A DNA stretch of 64,000 bases. Source: Glutamicibacter ardleyensis. Lineage in GTDB: Bacteria; Actinomycetota; Actinomycetes; Actinomycetales; Micrococcaceae. Positions 47,420 to 55,447 of the stretch are shown here, one piece after another. Numbering within the stretch: the stretch's first letter is position 1; each line of letters opens with the position of its first letter. The DNA lies in NCBI RefSeq assembly GCF_014644555.1, contig NZ_BMKX01000013.1:31893-95892 (forward strand), read 5' to 3'. The notes under the pieces are model-generated. The model was not told where the DNA came from, searched no databases, and saw only the letters and a program-made list of their open reading frames with translations. The translations under genes were made by a program, and so were the position numbers.

Positions 47420-47650
47420 CGCGTGGGTGTTTCGGTGTTCTTCAACAAACTGGTGATCGGGGGTGACCCCCGGTTCCCGAAGGGTAGTCCTTCAGCTCCA
47501 TCACCTTGCTCGCGTCGATCACCCACCCATCATCACGCTGATCCCCGTCAGCATCCAGGGCTGGTTCCCAATATTTCTTCTCATCGAACCACCGAATGAA
47601 CCGTTCCTTGAGCACCGGCAGCGAATATTAGAAAATGAACACAATTCACC

Positions 47651-48928
47651 TTATGAGGTGAGGTTAGTGAGAGCGTTTTCGCAGTGCTGAGTCACAGTCG
47701 GAATGAGTCGGCCGGGTAAATCGCTGTGTTGTGCAGCTGGTTCTTCCTCAATGGTTTGGGCGAGTGCGCTGGGGATTGCAGTGGCCAGATAGGCGACAGT
47801 GTTCAGGAGCCAGTCTTCGCTGATCCGGGCGTCGTGGGCGAATTTGGTCCAATGCTTGCGGCTGATTCGGTAGAAGAACCGCTCTCCGCCGATCGCCATA
47901 GCTGCTTTACGCAGTTCGTCGTTTCTGCCTGGGAGCCCGTCATCGCTGACGGTTTCATAGGGGAATCCTGAGGCAATGTCGTAGAACGGCGCGAGTTCGA
48001 TATGTCCGTCGGAGTGATGCAGGATGGAATAGTTCTTGGCGTGAGCATCTGGTGCCCCGATGAGGTAATTGGAGATGAGCCCCTCGATGAATTTGAGGAC
48101 CTCGCTTTCCGAAATTCTAGCTCGGCGTAAAGTTTCTATGACTTTGAGCGCTGAAGGCCCCTTGTTTGATTCGTACTTGTTTCTGGGGAGGGTGGATGTG
48201 GCTTGGCAGAGGTCTTCTTGGTGGATTCTGGTGACGGCATTGCCGATTCGTTCCCGGTCGTAGCGTTCGATGATGATGGCGGGTTCTGCATCGAACGTGG
48301 TGTATTCGGTGGAGGCGACCTTCAAGCCCACTTTGCCCAGTGTTTTCAGACAAAGATGTTCGTTCAGTGCTTGTTCTTTGAGGTCCTGGATGCCTGGTTT
48401 GAAAATGTGGGTAGTGGGTTCGGTCCCCGTTGCTTCGTGCCACCCGTTGTCCCACCGCAGAGCGAATTTACTTTGCGCTCCGGCAAGTGACCACCGTTCG
48501 CGGTGCATGGTCCATGATGCTTGAGGGGAGGCGTTCATCCGTCGAAGCCGGGCTCCTATTTGCTTGTCGGTATAGGGGATGAGTTCGCCTTCGCGGGCGA
48601 GGAACATTTCGAGTTCTTCCGGGCGGACGAATTGCACCGCGCCGGCGCAATCCAAGCCGATGTGCTCGAGCAGGGAAAAAGGGTTGTCAGCTGAGATTTC
48701 GAATTCTTGGGCGAAGGCTTCACGTACTTCGCGACGTTCAGGGATGAGGCCTTCGATGAATGCTGCGGTGAGCTTCGGTGAATATTCAGTTGATCGGTAG
48801 GGCAGTGCCAAGGAAAGATTGAAGGGGAGTTGGGCTTCGCGCACATACTGAAATGAGCGACGCCCTGAATCGTTTTGCTCCAGGACTCCGATGAGTTCTC
48901 CGTAGAGGAATGTGAGGAGTTTTCTCAT
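47651..48928 (-). CDS. hipA: HipA-like serine/threonine kinase toxin
   Basis: The 425-residue protein has the HipA N-terminal fold, SLAGAQSKFALRWDNGW (glycine-rich nucleotide loop), AEPAIIIERYDR, the catalytic loop GAPDAHAKNYS and APFYDIAS with the metal-binding aspartate. HipA kinases phosphorylate translation factors such as glutamyl-tRNA synthetase and halt growth. The start overlaps the end of the antitoxin gene by 4 bases (ATGA). Just downstream an IS3 copy sits on decayed DNA. In 47420-47650 only a fragment of an unknown gene (WFDEKKYWEPALDADG) remains. Confidence 0.93.
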   Translation of the reverse strand: MRKLLTFLYGELIGVLEQNDSGRRSFQYVREAQLPFNLSLALPYRSTEYSPKLTAAFIEGLIPERREVREAFAQEFEISADNPFSLLEHIGLDCAGAVQFVRPEELEMFLAREGELIPYTDKQIGARLRRMNASPQASWTMHRERWSLAGAQSKFALRWDNGWHEATGTEPTTHIFKPGIQDLKEQALNEHLCLKTLGKVGLKVASTEYTTFDAEPAIIIERYDRERIGNAVTRIHQEDLCQATSTLPRNKYESNKGPSALKVIETLRRARISESEVLKFIEGLISNYLIGAPDAHAKNYSILHHSDGHIELAPFYDIASGFPYETVSDDGLPGRNDELRKAAMAIGGERFFYRISRKHWTKFAHDARISEDWLLNTVAYLATAIPSALAQTIEEEPAAQHSDLPGRLIPTVTQHCENALTNLTS

Positions 48929-49821
48929 GATTCTTCCCCAGTTTGTTCTTGCTTGTGGGTAGGTCTCTGGGGGTCACTAAGTTTTTCATTGCCCTTTGTC
49001 GTGAGGTGCTCTGAGTCGGATGAGCGAAGTATGCTGTGTGCGATCTCGGACAACGGTTTGCCTGTTAAAGCACTGTTTCGTAACGCAGCGAGTCCTGTTT
49101 GACCAGCATTCCTATATAGGTCTTTCGCAGCGGCCTCAGCCAGAAGCTTGCCAGTGGCTAAGGAGAGCGAGTTGTTCTTGCGGGCACGTTCCAGCGGGTC
49201 GGGAATTTCAGATAATGGTCGGCTGATTAAATGAGAGACATCGGTAATACGATTCAGAGCCTTCAGCGAGGTGCGTCCCGACGCACGATCAAGTGACTTG
49301 TTGATCAGCTTGGCGTTTTTTTCAATGGGGTCCTGCAAAACACGGTTCAGTGAGGATGTGGTGGAGCCTCCAGTGGCGCGGTCCAGGGCTTTGGCGATGA
49401 GGGCATTGTTCCTCTGAAGCGGACTCTTCGAAGCGCGGCTAAGCGTGTTGCTCACGATATTCTCTGCAGGGGCGCCGGGTAATGTTGTCAAACCTGCGGC
49501 GCGGCGAATCGCCTCAAGGGTCGACTGTGGAATCAGCGATGGATTTTTTTTCTTGGACTGGTCATCATTTTCCGATGAGTCTTCAGGAGCTTCAGGAAGG
49601 CTGAGTTTCATGCTGATTCCCAGAGCTTCTAGCGTGTCAAAGATTTTTCCCAGTTCCGCCCCCGAGCGAATTCCCTGTTCGATGCCGATGAGCCAAGTGC
49701 GTGAGACGCCTGCTTTGCTTGCGAGTGCGCCTTGCGTGAGTTTTTGTTCAATTCGCGCATCATGGATGAATGCTCCGAGGTGAAGCTCGTTCGAAATTAT
49801 TCGTTCCACTTCCGGGCCCAT
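48925..49821 (-). CDS. hipB: HipB-like antitoxin with long repeat-bearing tail
   Basis: The 298-residue protein has an XRE helix-turn-helix at residues 16-68 (LTQGALASKAGVSRTWLIGI). Classic HipB has about 90 residues; this one adds 200. The tail holds at least two related units near residues 139-168 and 169-197, centred on ALIAKALDRATGG and KLINKSLDRASGR, each followed by S-LNR or A-LNR. They look helical and basic and may bind HipA or DNA. The gene is first in the hipBA operon, with a palindrome at 49884-49899 as likely operator. Confidence 0.85.
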   Translation of the reverse strand: MGPEVERIISNELHLGAFIHDARIEQKLTQGALASKAGVSRTWLIGIEQGIRSGAELGKIFDTLEALGISMKLSLPEAPEDSSENDDQSKKKNPSLIPQSTLEAIRRAAGLTTLPGAPAENIVSNTLSRASKSPLQRNNALIAKALDRATGGSTTSSLNRVLQDPIEKNAKLINKSLDRASGRTSLKALNRITDVSHLISRPLSEIPDPLERARKNNSLSLATGKLLAEAAAKDLYRNAGQTGLAALRNSALTGKPLSEIAHSILRSSDSEHLTTKGNEKLSDPQRPTHKQEQTGEES

Positions 49822-49883
49822 CTTTAGAATTGTTCAGGTTCGTATACATTATCAGAAGTTCATGAGTGTAAACAATTCATTTT

Positions 49884-49899
49884 GTTCACAATCGTGAAC
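49884..49899. promoter_or_regulatory. Candidate HipB operator
   Basis: The palindrome GTTCACAATCGTGAAC lies 63 bases before the hipB start in an AT-rich promoter region. Confidence 0.5.
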
Positions 49900-50042
49900 A
49901 TCTTGAGGTTGGTTGCGGGATGAAGCTAACTAACCTTGTGCTTTAGTCACTTATTAAGGAAACGTACAGGATTGACTGACTTAGAATAAGTAACGGGATA
50001 AGTGACATCTTGCGGTCATGGTATGGTTTTCTGCAATTTTAG

Positions 50043-50076
50043 TGTCACGTAAACGACCGTATAAATGACAAGAGGT
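50043..50076 (+). promoter_or_regulatory. res-type site shared by the twin resolvases, copy 2
   Basis: GTCACGTAAACG followed by ACCGTATAAATGACAAG stands just before the resolvase start and matches the site at 25491-25524 in opposite orientation. The core AAACGACCGT also occurs in the palindrome at 61052-61073. Confidence 0.6.
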
Positions 50077-50083
50077 TGAATCT

Positions 50084-50698
50084 ATGCTGATCGGCTACAT
50101 GCGAGTATCGAAAGCTGACGGATCGCAAAGCACGGATCTCCAACGAGATGCTCTTTTGAGTGCCGGGGTTGAAGAGCAGAATCTTTACGAGGATCAGGCT
50201 TCAGGGCGTAAAGATGACCGCCCTCAACTCGCTGCCTGTATAAAGGGGATGCGCTCTGGTGACACGTTGCTGGTGTGGAAGTTGGATCGGTTAGGTCGAG
50301 ATCTGCGTCATCTGGTGAACACAGTGCATGATCTGACCGAGCGGGGGATAGGACTCAAAGTCCTCACTGGTGAAGGCGCTGCTATTGATACGACGACTGC
50401 TTCGGGCAAGCTCGTCTTCGGGATCTTCGCCGCCCTGGCAGAATTCGAGCGCGAGCTGATCTCAGAGCGTACTAAGGCCGGATTGGCTTCGGCACGCGCT
50501 CGTGGCCATAAGGGTGGCCGGCCGTACAAGATGACTCCTGCCAAGGTCCGGTTGGCGATGGCTGCCATGGGGCATAAGGAAACGAAAGTTGGGGTGCTGT
50601 GCGAAGAGCTCGGTATCACCCGCCAGACTCTCTATCGCCATGTTTCACCGACCGGCGAGTTACGACCAGATGGCACGAAACTCCTGAAGTCGCACTAG
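50084..50698 (+). CDS. Serine resolvase, twin 2
   Basis: The 204-residue protein matches the resolvase at 24870-25484 closely (YMRVSKADGSQSTDLQRDAL, VWKLDRLGRDLRHL, SERTKAGLASARARG, LCEELGITRQTLYRHV). Differences cluster at residues 26-52. It stands between hipBA and the YobI-type gene. The DNA between the twins (25.5-50.0 kb) includes the whole replication core. Confidence 0.93.
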   Translation: MLIGYMRVSKADGSQSTDLQRDALLSAGVEEQNLYEDQASGRKDDRPQLAACIKGMRSGDTLLVWKLDRLGRDLRHLVNTVHDLTERGIGLKVLTGEGAAIDTTTASGKLVFGIFAALAEFERELISERTKAGLASARARGHKGGRPYKMTPAKVRLAMAAMGHKETKVGVLCEELGITRQTLYRHVSPTGELRPDGTKLLKSH

Positions 50699-50872
50699 AC
50701 ATGCCCCTTCGTCTAATCCGCCAACTATGCCCTTACTAGCTTTCCGTTTCATGCACTGGCAACAGACGTTTTGCCAGAGGGGCTACGGCACGGCCGAATT
50801 TCATTGAAATTCAGAAAACATCAAATTATCAACTGATAGGGAGCTATGTGCTGACTGTCGACCGTCCTCGCG

Positions 50873-53800
50873 CTAACGCCTCTTCATATTGACCTTGAGT
50901 TCGTTTCCATCTGGAGTGATCCTGAAGACAGTGCCCAAATCTTTGAGTCGTTCGAGAAGCGCCTTGTTCACTTCCGTGTTCGCGAAGCGGCGACGCTTTC
51001 CGTTTGGGGCGCCGAGCGCTGGATAGTCCCCGCCGAGCGCCTCGAGGATCGGTTTGAGATGCTCGAGGCTGGCTTGGCCGAGGAACCGCTGCACCAGGCT
51101 CAGCGTGAGTGTAGGGTCGATTTGTGCAGATGCTGCCTGTAAAACGTCATTCCAAGAAATCTTCACGCTGTGCTTGACGGCGTAAGAAGCGAGTGCTTGG
51201 AGCGCATCCCTTCCCACCCCCTTAGAGAACTCAGAGAATCGTTCCACGACACTCCTTTTGAGGACATCAGGAACTTTGCCGCTGGCGAGGAACCGCGTCA
51301 GTGCCGACGGCACGAGGATCTCGGGGCTGATAAACGAAGCGACGGATTTCGACACCCCGATCGCATACTCGAGCCCTTGCCAGTCGTCACTGGCGATCAA
51401 CGCGAAGCTCTCAGCGTCGTCTTTAATGACCTTATTCTCGATGAGCCGACCGATCCATTCTCCATGCTCGGCTGGAACTGAGGAGGCAGGCAAATAACTC
51501 TGGAGCTGCAGACTTTTAAGAAGCGATGCGCGCAGCTCGGCAGAGGGCAAACAATCGGCGCTGTGGACCAGCTTCGAAGCAAGTTCGAGCTTCTCGGCTT
51601 CATCAACATCGCCGACAACTACGATCGATTTGGAAGCGAGGATAACGGCAAGGTCGCCGTCGATGCCGTATTGATCGGCATAGGCCGCAATGTTGCCAAA
51701 CTCCGACGGGAAACGTGCGTGAGATGCGAGTGCCGGCCAGGCACCCGGGGCGACACCGATTAGGTTGGGCACGCAGCATTCATTGGCCGATCGCCCCACT
51801 ACGGCGGCGAGAGACCCACGATCGACTTGATCGATATCCTCAATTATCGACACGAACGCCTCGGTGTCTGTGACTGTTTGCTCAGCCTCAGTAAGCAGGG
51901 CAAGATAGCGCTCTAGGTCCGAAATAGCCCTCTGGTAAACGTGCTCCGAGGACTTTTGTAGTGCGTTGAGCGATAAGTCAGTGGACGGAGCGATCGCCTT
52001 CAGCAGGTTGTCGCGCGTCACTTCGAACCGCCCGATAGCAATGATCGCCCGTTGGACCGAATCGCAGAGGGGAGCGAGGTCTGGGACAAAGAAGTCGGCT
52101 GCTTCGACGACTTTCGCGACATGCTCGGCGCTAGCTGCCCCCTGCGGATCGATGAAAACCTTCAGAGACGCGTGATAATCCTTGAGATAGCGCGACACTT
52201 CATCGCTAACGCTGTAGTTGAGGCCGGATTTAAGGCCGGTGAGTGCGGCGTCCACTACCTGTAGGCGCAAGTCGTCTTCCAGATCGAGTTCCGTCACCAA
52301 GACGACGAGCACCTCGGCCCAGCCACCGGTTAGTAGGCACACTAGCGGAACGACGTCACGCTCGCTCGATAGGTATGCCTGCAGGAATTGCTTCTCGTCG
52401 TCACCGTACTTGCACAGATTAGTCACCACTATCTCAGCGTCGGCCTCATTGTCTTTGAGCAGATAGTCCACAAAATCGAAGTTGTAGGCAGACTTCTCCC
52501 GCACCGCGAGCCTTGGGCGCTCGTGCAGCACGGCTTTTGCTTCCTCGGTAGTTAGCGGAAAGTAGAAGTCCATGGAGCCCGTGTCGACATTCTTCAGGAT
52601 GAAGTTCATCGCGTTGGCGTTGACTCGGTCACCCACGAAGGTGGACGTGTACAGAGTGAAGTAGCGGTCGACATATCCCTGAGCGAACAGCTCGACAGCC
52701 AGCTTCGATCCGAGGAGCGAGGTAGCGCGCTCAGCCAACGACACTGCGGTACCTGTGTTATGTTTCGTCTGGAGGTCCGGTCGAGCCATGAGATCGCGCT
52801 CGTCCGCCTTGCTGAGGAACGCGATGTCTTGGCGTGCTGCGGCGATTTGAGCATCGATGTCACTGCGTGCCGAGGACTCCCAAATCGACGGATCCAGCGA
52901 TTCACCGGTCGCACGTTCCAGTTCTGCACGTGGAAGATCTGACGCCAGGGTGCTGCGCCGGTAGGGGTCGTAATAGGTGAATGAGAGGTTGGCGTTCCCC
53001 GCGGCGTACTTCTGCCAGAAAGACATAGTCCGCATATCGTCTGAAGAGATCCGCGTGCCGGCATAACGGATCTCCTTGACCGAATAGCCTATGTGGCCGA
53101 GGATCAGATCGATGTAGGCTCCAATCGCGTCGCCGACCTTCTTACTCCGTGCCGCCTGGTTGTTCACGTTCCGGAGCCTGCGCCGCAGGACTGCTACTTC
53201 GGCATTGAGCCGCGCGGTATGGTCCCGCACCAACTGGCGGCTCTCACGGTATAAGGTATCGAGGTTGCTTGTACCGAGCTTGATACGCTCGAAGTCGGAG
53301 AGGTGAGTGCTCTTGTAGAGCACCATTGCGAACAGGCGGTCGTCATCGAGCTCAAGCGATGATTTTCGGATCACCTGCTCCTGGAAAATTACGAATTCAT
53401 TGCGGATGTTCTTGATGAGGCGCATGTCGGCGACGTGCTGGGCGACCAGATCGATGAGGCCCTCGGAGACCGAGTGCGTGAGATCGGAGAGTTCCCCTGC
53501 CATGAGCTCGCGTGCACTCTGGTGCGTGACGAACGGAACGACTGGAATCACAAGGTCGAAGAACTTCGTGCGATTCGCGCGCGCCACTTCGAGCATTGCT
53601 GCGTCGGTGGCTGGTTCATCGGGTGCATCTGGTTGGGCGGCCGACTCGCGAGCCGCTCGGGTACCGAGTTCTTCGAAGATGCTGTCCTTGATCGCATACA
53701 AGAAGCGGATGACACGACCGTCGAGCTGCTTCGCTGCGTTCAGGATGGTGTTGAGCTCCCGAAGCGTCTCGAAGATGTGCGCATCCTCGAATCGGTCGAT

Positions 53801-54565
53801 GTCTTCGAAGATTACAATGTCCGCATTTACTACCTCGAAGAAATAGACGATCTCATCGAGATATTCGTCGAAGTATGTGTCCGAAGAGGGAGACAAGGAT
53901 ATAGTCGCAGCCCCCGCGGATATGCTATCTATACGTATCTTGTTATGCGTCGTATGCCGGACGGCAAAGACGAACGCCGCTGATAGCAGAGCCATGCCGG
54001 CGTTTGCCGCTATCGCCCAATCTGTGGGGACGGTGAACAGTGCGGCGAGCTTCGGGGTCCAACCGAGGAGAAAAAATATAAGCGCAACCGGTACCCCCGC
54101 GACGAGCGAGAATAGAGCCTCACTCAGCGGGTTGAACGCCGAAATCCGGCGATAGCGTGAGCCAGGCATCTTCTCCGGTGCCTGTGTATAAAGTAGCTGC
54201 TTTACGATTTCTTTCTGGATCTGGTTTGTCTTCGTTTCGCGCAACGGATTTACGGCCTCGTCGTCACTCTGCCTTGGCGCCTCCGCCGCCCTCGCCGTGA
54301 AACCTTCGGTTCCAAAGCCGAGCGTTGAGAGCGACACCTGAATCACCTTCCGATCGGGGTCGGTTGCGACCTGCCGCAAGATGCTGCTCTTACCGACGCC
54401 GTAGCTACCAGTAAGTGCGATGTTCCGCACGGCCCTCTCCCCCGTCCATCCGAGCGCGTTCTCGATCGCTTCGAAGTACACGGCGTGCTTTTCCGGCTGA
54501 TACTCCGGAACCAAGGGATGAAGATCGGCAACTTTATGATGCTCGGGTGATTGCGTCGGTTCCAC
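50873..54565 (-). CDS. YobI-type membrane-anchored P-loop NTPase
   Basis: The 1,230-residue protein begins at a GTG. It has Walker A GSYGVGKS at residues 53-60, two membrane segments at about 151-168 and 183-202, and Walker B DIVIFEDIDRF at 248-258, the pattern of YobI/KAP-like NTPases. The remaining 950 residues are mostly helical and without motifs I know; they may form a sensor of repeats. Such giant NTPases occur in defence islands and are thought to act at the membrane, but their mode is unknown. It stands alone between a resolvase and the Gabija pair. Confidence 0.82.
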   Translation of the reverse strand: MEPTQSPEHHKVADLHPLVPEYQPEKHAVYFEAIENALGWTGERAVRNIALTGSYGVGKSSILRQVATDPDRKVIQVSLSTLGFGTEGFTARAAEAPRQSDDEAVNPLRETKTNQIQKEIVKQLLYTQAPEKMPGSRYRRISAFNPLSEALFSLVAGVPVALIFFLLGWTPKLAALFTVPTDWAIAANAGMALLSAAFVFAVRHTTHNKIRIDSISAGAATISLSPSSDTYFDEYLDEIVYFFEVVNADIVIFEDIDRFEDAHIFETLRELNTILNAAKQLDGRVIRFLYAIKDSIFEELGTRAARESAAQPDAPDEPATDAAMLEVARANRTKFFDLVIPVVPFVTHQSARELMAGELSDLTHSVSEGLIDLVAQHVADMRLIKNIRNEFVIFQEQVIRKSSLELDDDRLFAMVLYKSTHLSDFERIKLGTSNLDTLYRESRQLVRDHTARLNAEVAVLRRRLRNVNNQAARSKKVGDAIGAYIDLILGHIGYSVKEIRYAGTRISSDDMRTMSFWQKYAAGNANLSFTYYDPYRRSTLASDLPRAELERATGESLDPSIWESSARSDIDAQIAAARQDIAFLSKADERDLMARPDLQTKHNTGTAVSLAERATSLLGSKLAVELFAQGYVDRYFTLYTSTFVGDRVNANAMNFILKNVDTGSMDFYFPLTTEEAKAVLHERPRLAVREKSAYNFDFVDYLLKDNEADAEIVVTNLCKYGDDEKQFLQAYLSSERDVVPLVCLLTGGWAEVLVVLVTELDLEDDLRLQVVDAALTGLKSGLNYSVSDEVSRYLKDYHASLKVFIDPQGAASAEHVAKVVEAADFFVPDLAPLCDSVQRAIIAIGRFEVTRDNLLKAIAPSTDLSLNALQKSSEHVYQRAISDLERYLALLTEAEQTVTDTEAFVSIIEDIDQVDRGSLAAVVGRSANECCVPNLIGVAPGAWPALASHARFPSEFGNIAAYADQYGIDGDLAVILASKSIVVVGDVDEAEKLELASKLVHSADCLPSAELRASLLKSLQLQSYLPASSVPAEHGEWIGRLIENKVIKDDAESFALIASDDWQGLEYAIGVSKSVASFISPEILVPSALTRFLASGKVPDVLKRSVVERFSEFSKGVGRDALQALASYAVKHSVKISWNDVLQAASAQIDPTLTLSLVQRFLGQASLEHLKPILEALGGDYPALGAPNGKRRRFANTEVNKALLERLKDLGTVFRITPDGNELKVNMKRR

Positions 54566-55163
54566 GTCTACTCTGCTCCATCAACTATGCACATAGCCGT
54601 GTGATCGGCTCCAGCTACAAGTATTATCTCAACTAAGTCAGTGCAAGTGCGAAGCAGGACCCTTCGGACGTTGCGCAGTGCGTTTGCGTGAAGGTCTAAA
54701 TTTTCGGCATGCGCCGACGCTCCCGCCGAAAGGTGGTCAAATCTGTGCTCTAGAGGTGAAGTGATGCAAGGGTATTTGCTTACGCTAATCAACGCGTAGC
54801 GCGCGGAGGACTAGCTGCTCCGCAGTTAGTCAAGCCTCGTCTCACATCTGACCGTTGATTGGACGCGCAGGTCGCTCCGTATAGGGACATCGAGATTGAA
54901 ATGGCAGAAACAATGAAGGACAGAATGTAGCTGCAATAGATGCCGAGGTATCTGTATCGCAGCTGAACAATTTTTCTTCACTGCCACCACATCAGGAACA
55001 CAACAAAAGCAGAATCGGCGCAAACATCAACAAGGCGACGGGGTGAGCAGCGCCGCCAGCCCTGCAAAGGCCACGGCAAGCAAGGTGACTGCACCTAAAA
55101 TCTTAGCCGCTTCACTTTCCGCTTACGGACTCACCACGGCTGTCCGGCCGGGCACTGAAATTT
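54566..55163. other. 600-base stretch between YobI gene and Tn402-like end
   Basis: No gene is supported. A hairpin at 54809-54831 (GACTAGCTGC / GCAGTTAGTC, one mismatch) is of unknown role. If the terminal repeat at 55164-55188 is real, this DNA lies inside the inserted element. Confidence 0.45.
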
Positions 55164-55188
55164 GTGCAGATGACTTCTGAAAACGACA
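55164..55188 (-). mobile_element. Tn402/Tn5053-like terminal inverted repeat
   Basis: Read on the minus strand the 25 bases start TGTCGTTTTCAGAAG and end CTGCAC, differing from the class 1 integron/Tn402 end at only three positions as I recall it. It begins exactly where similarity to the resolvase gene stops after codon five. Elements of this family are known to insert at res sites. No tniABQ genes are in the window and the far end is not identified. Confidence 0.6.
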
Positions 55189-55385
55189 GATCAGCTAGGT
55201 CATGGAATCCTTGAAAGGTGTCTCGCAATCAATGTCGTTGAAATGTTTCTATGACACTACTTGCAACACATAGTTGCAGAGCTTTCGGACCGTTGAGTTT
55301 TCAAGGAATTTCTATCGGGGGAGTGATGCTCGATGAGACGTCTTGCAACCTATAACTTTTGCGACGCATTCCAGTATGGGTGGAA
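55189..55385 (-). pseudogene. Orphan res site with the first five codons of a resolvase
   Basis: On the minus strand this matches 3755-3934: shared blocks include GTTGCAAGACGTCTCAT, GCAACTATGTGTTGCAA, AGTGTCATAGAA and TTTCAAGGATTCCATGACC. The start codon is at 55203-55201; codons read ATG ACC TAG CTG ATC, with the third changed from AAG to a stop, and then the Tn402-like end begins. The rest of the resolvase gene is gone. The Gabija operon begins 63 bases to the right. Confidence 0.75.
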
Positions 55386-55447
55386 GAAATCCAAGGACAC
55401 GTGAACAGTTGATCTTTTCTGTCTTGTCGCACTGACATCATGGGTAT

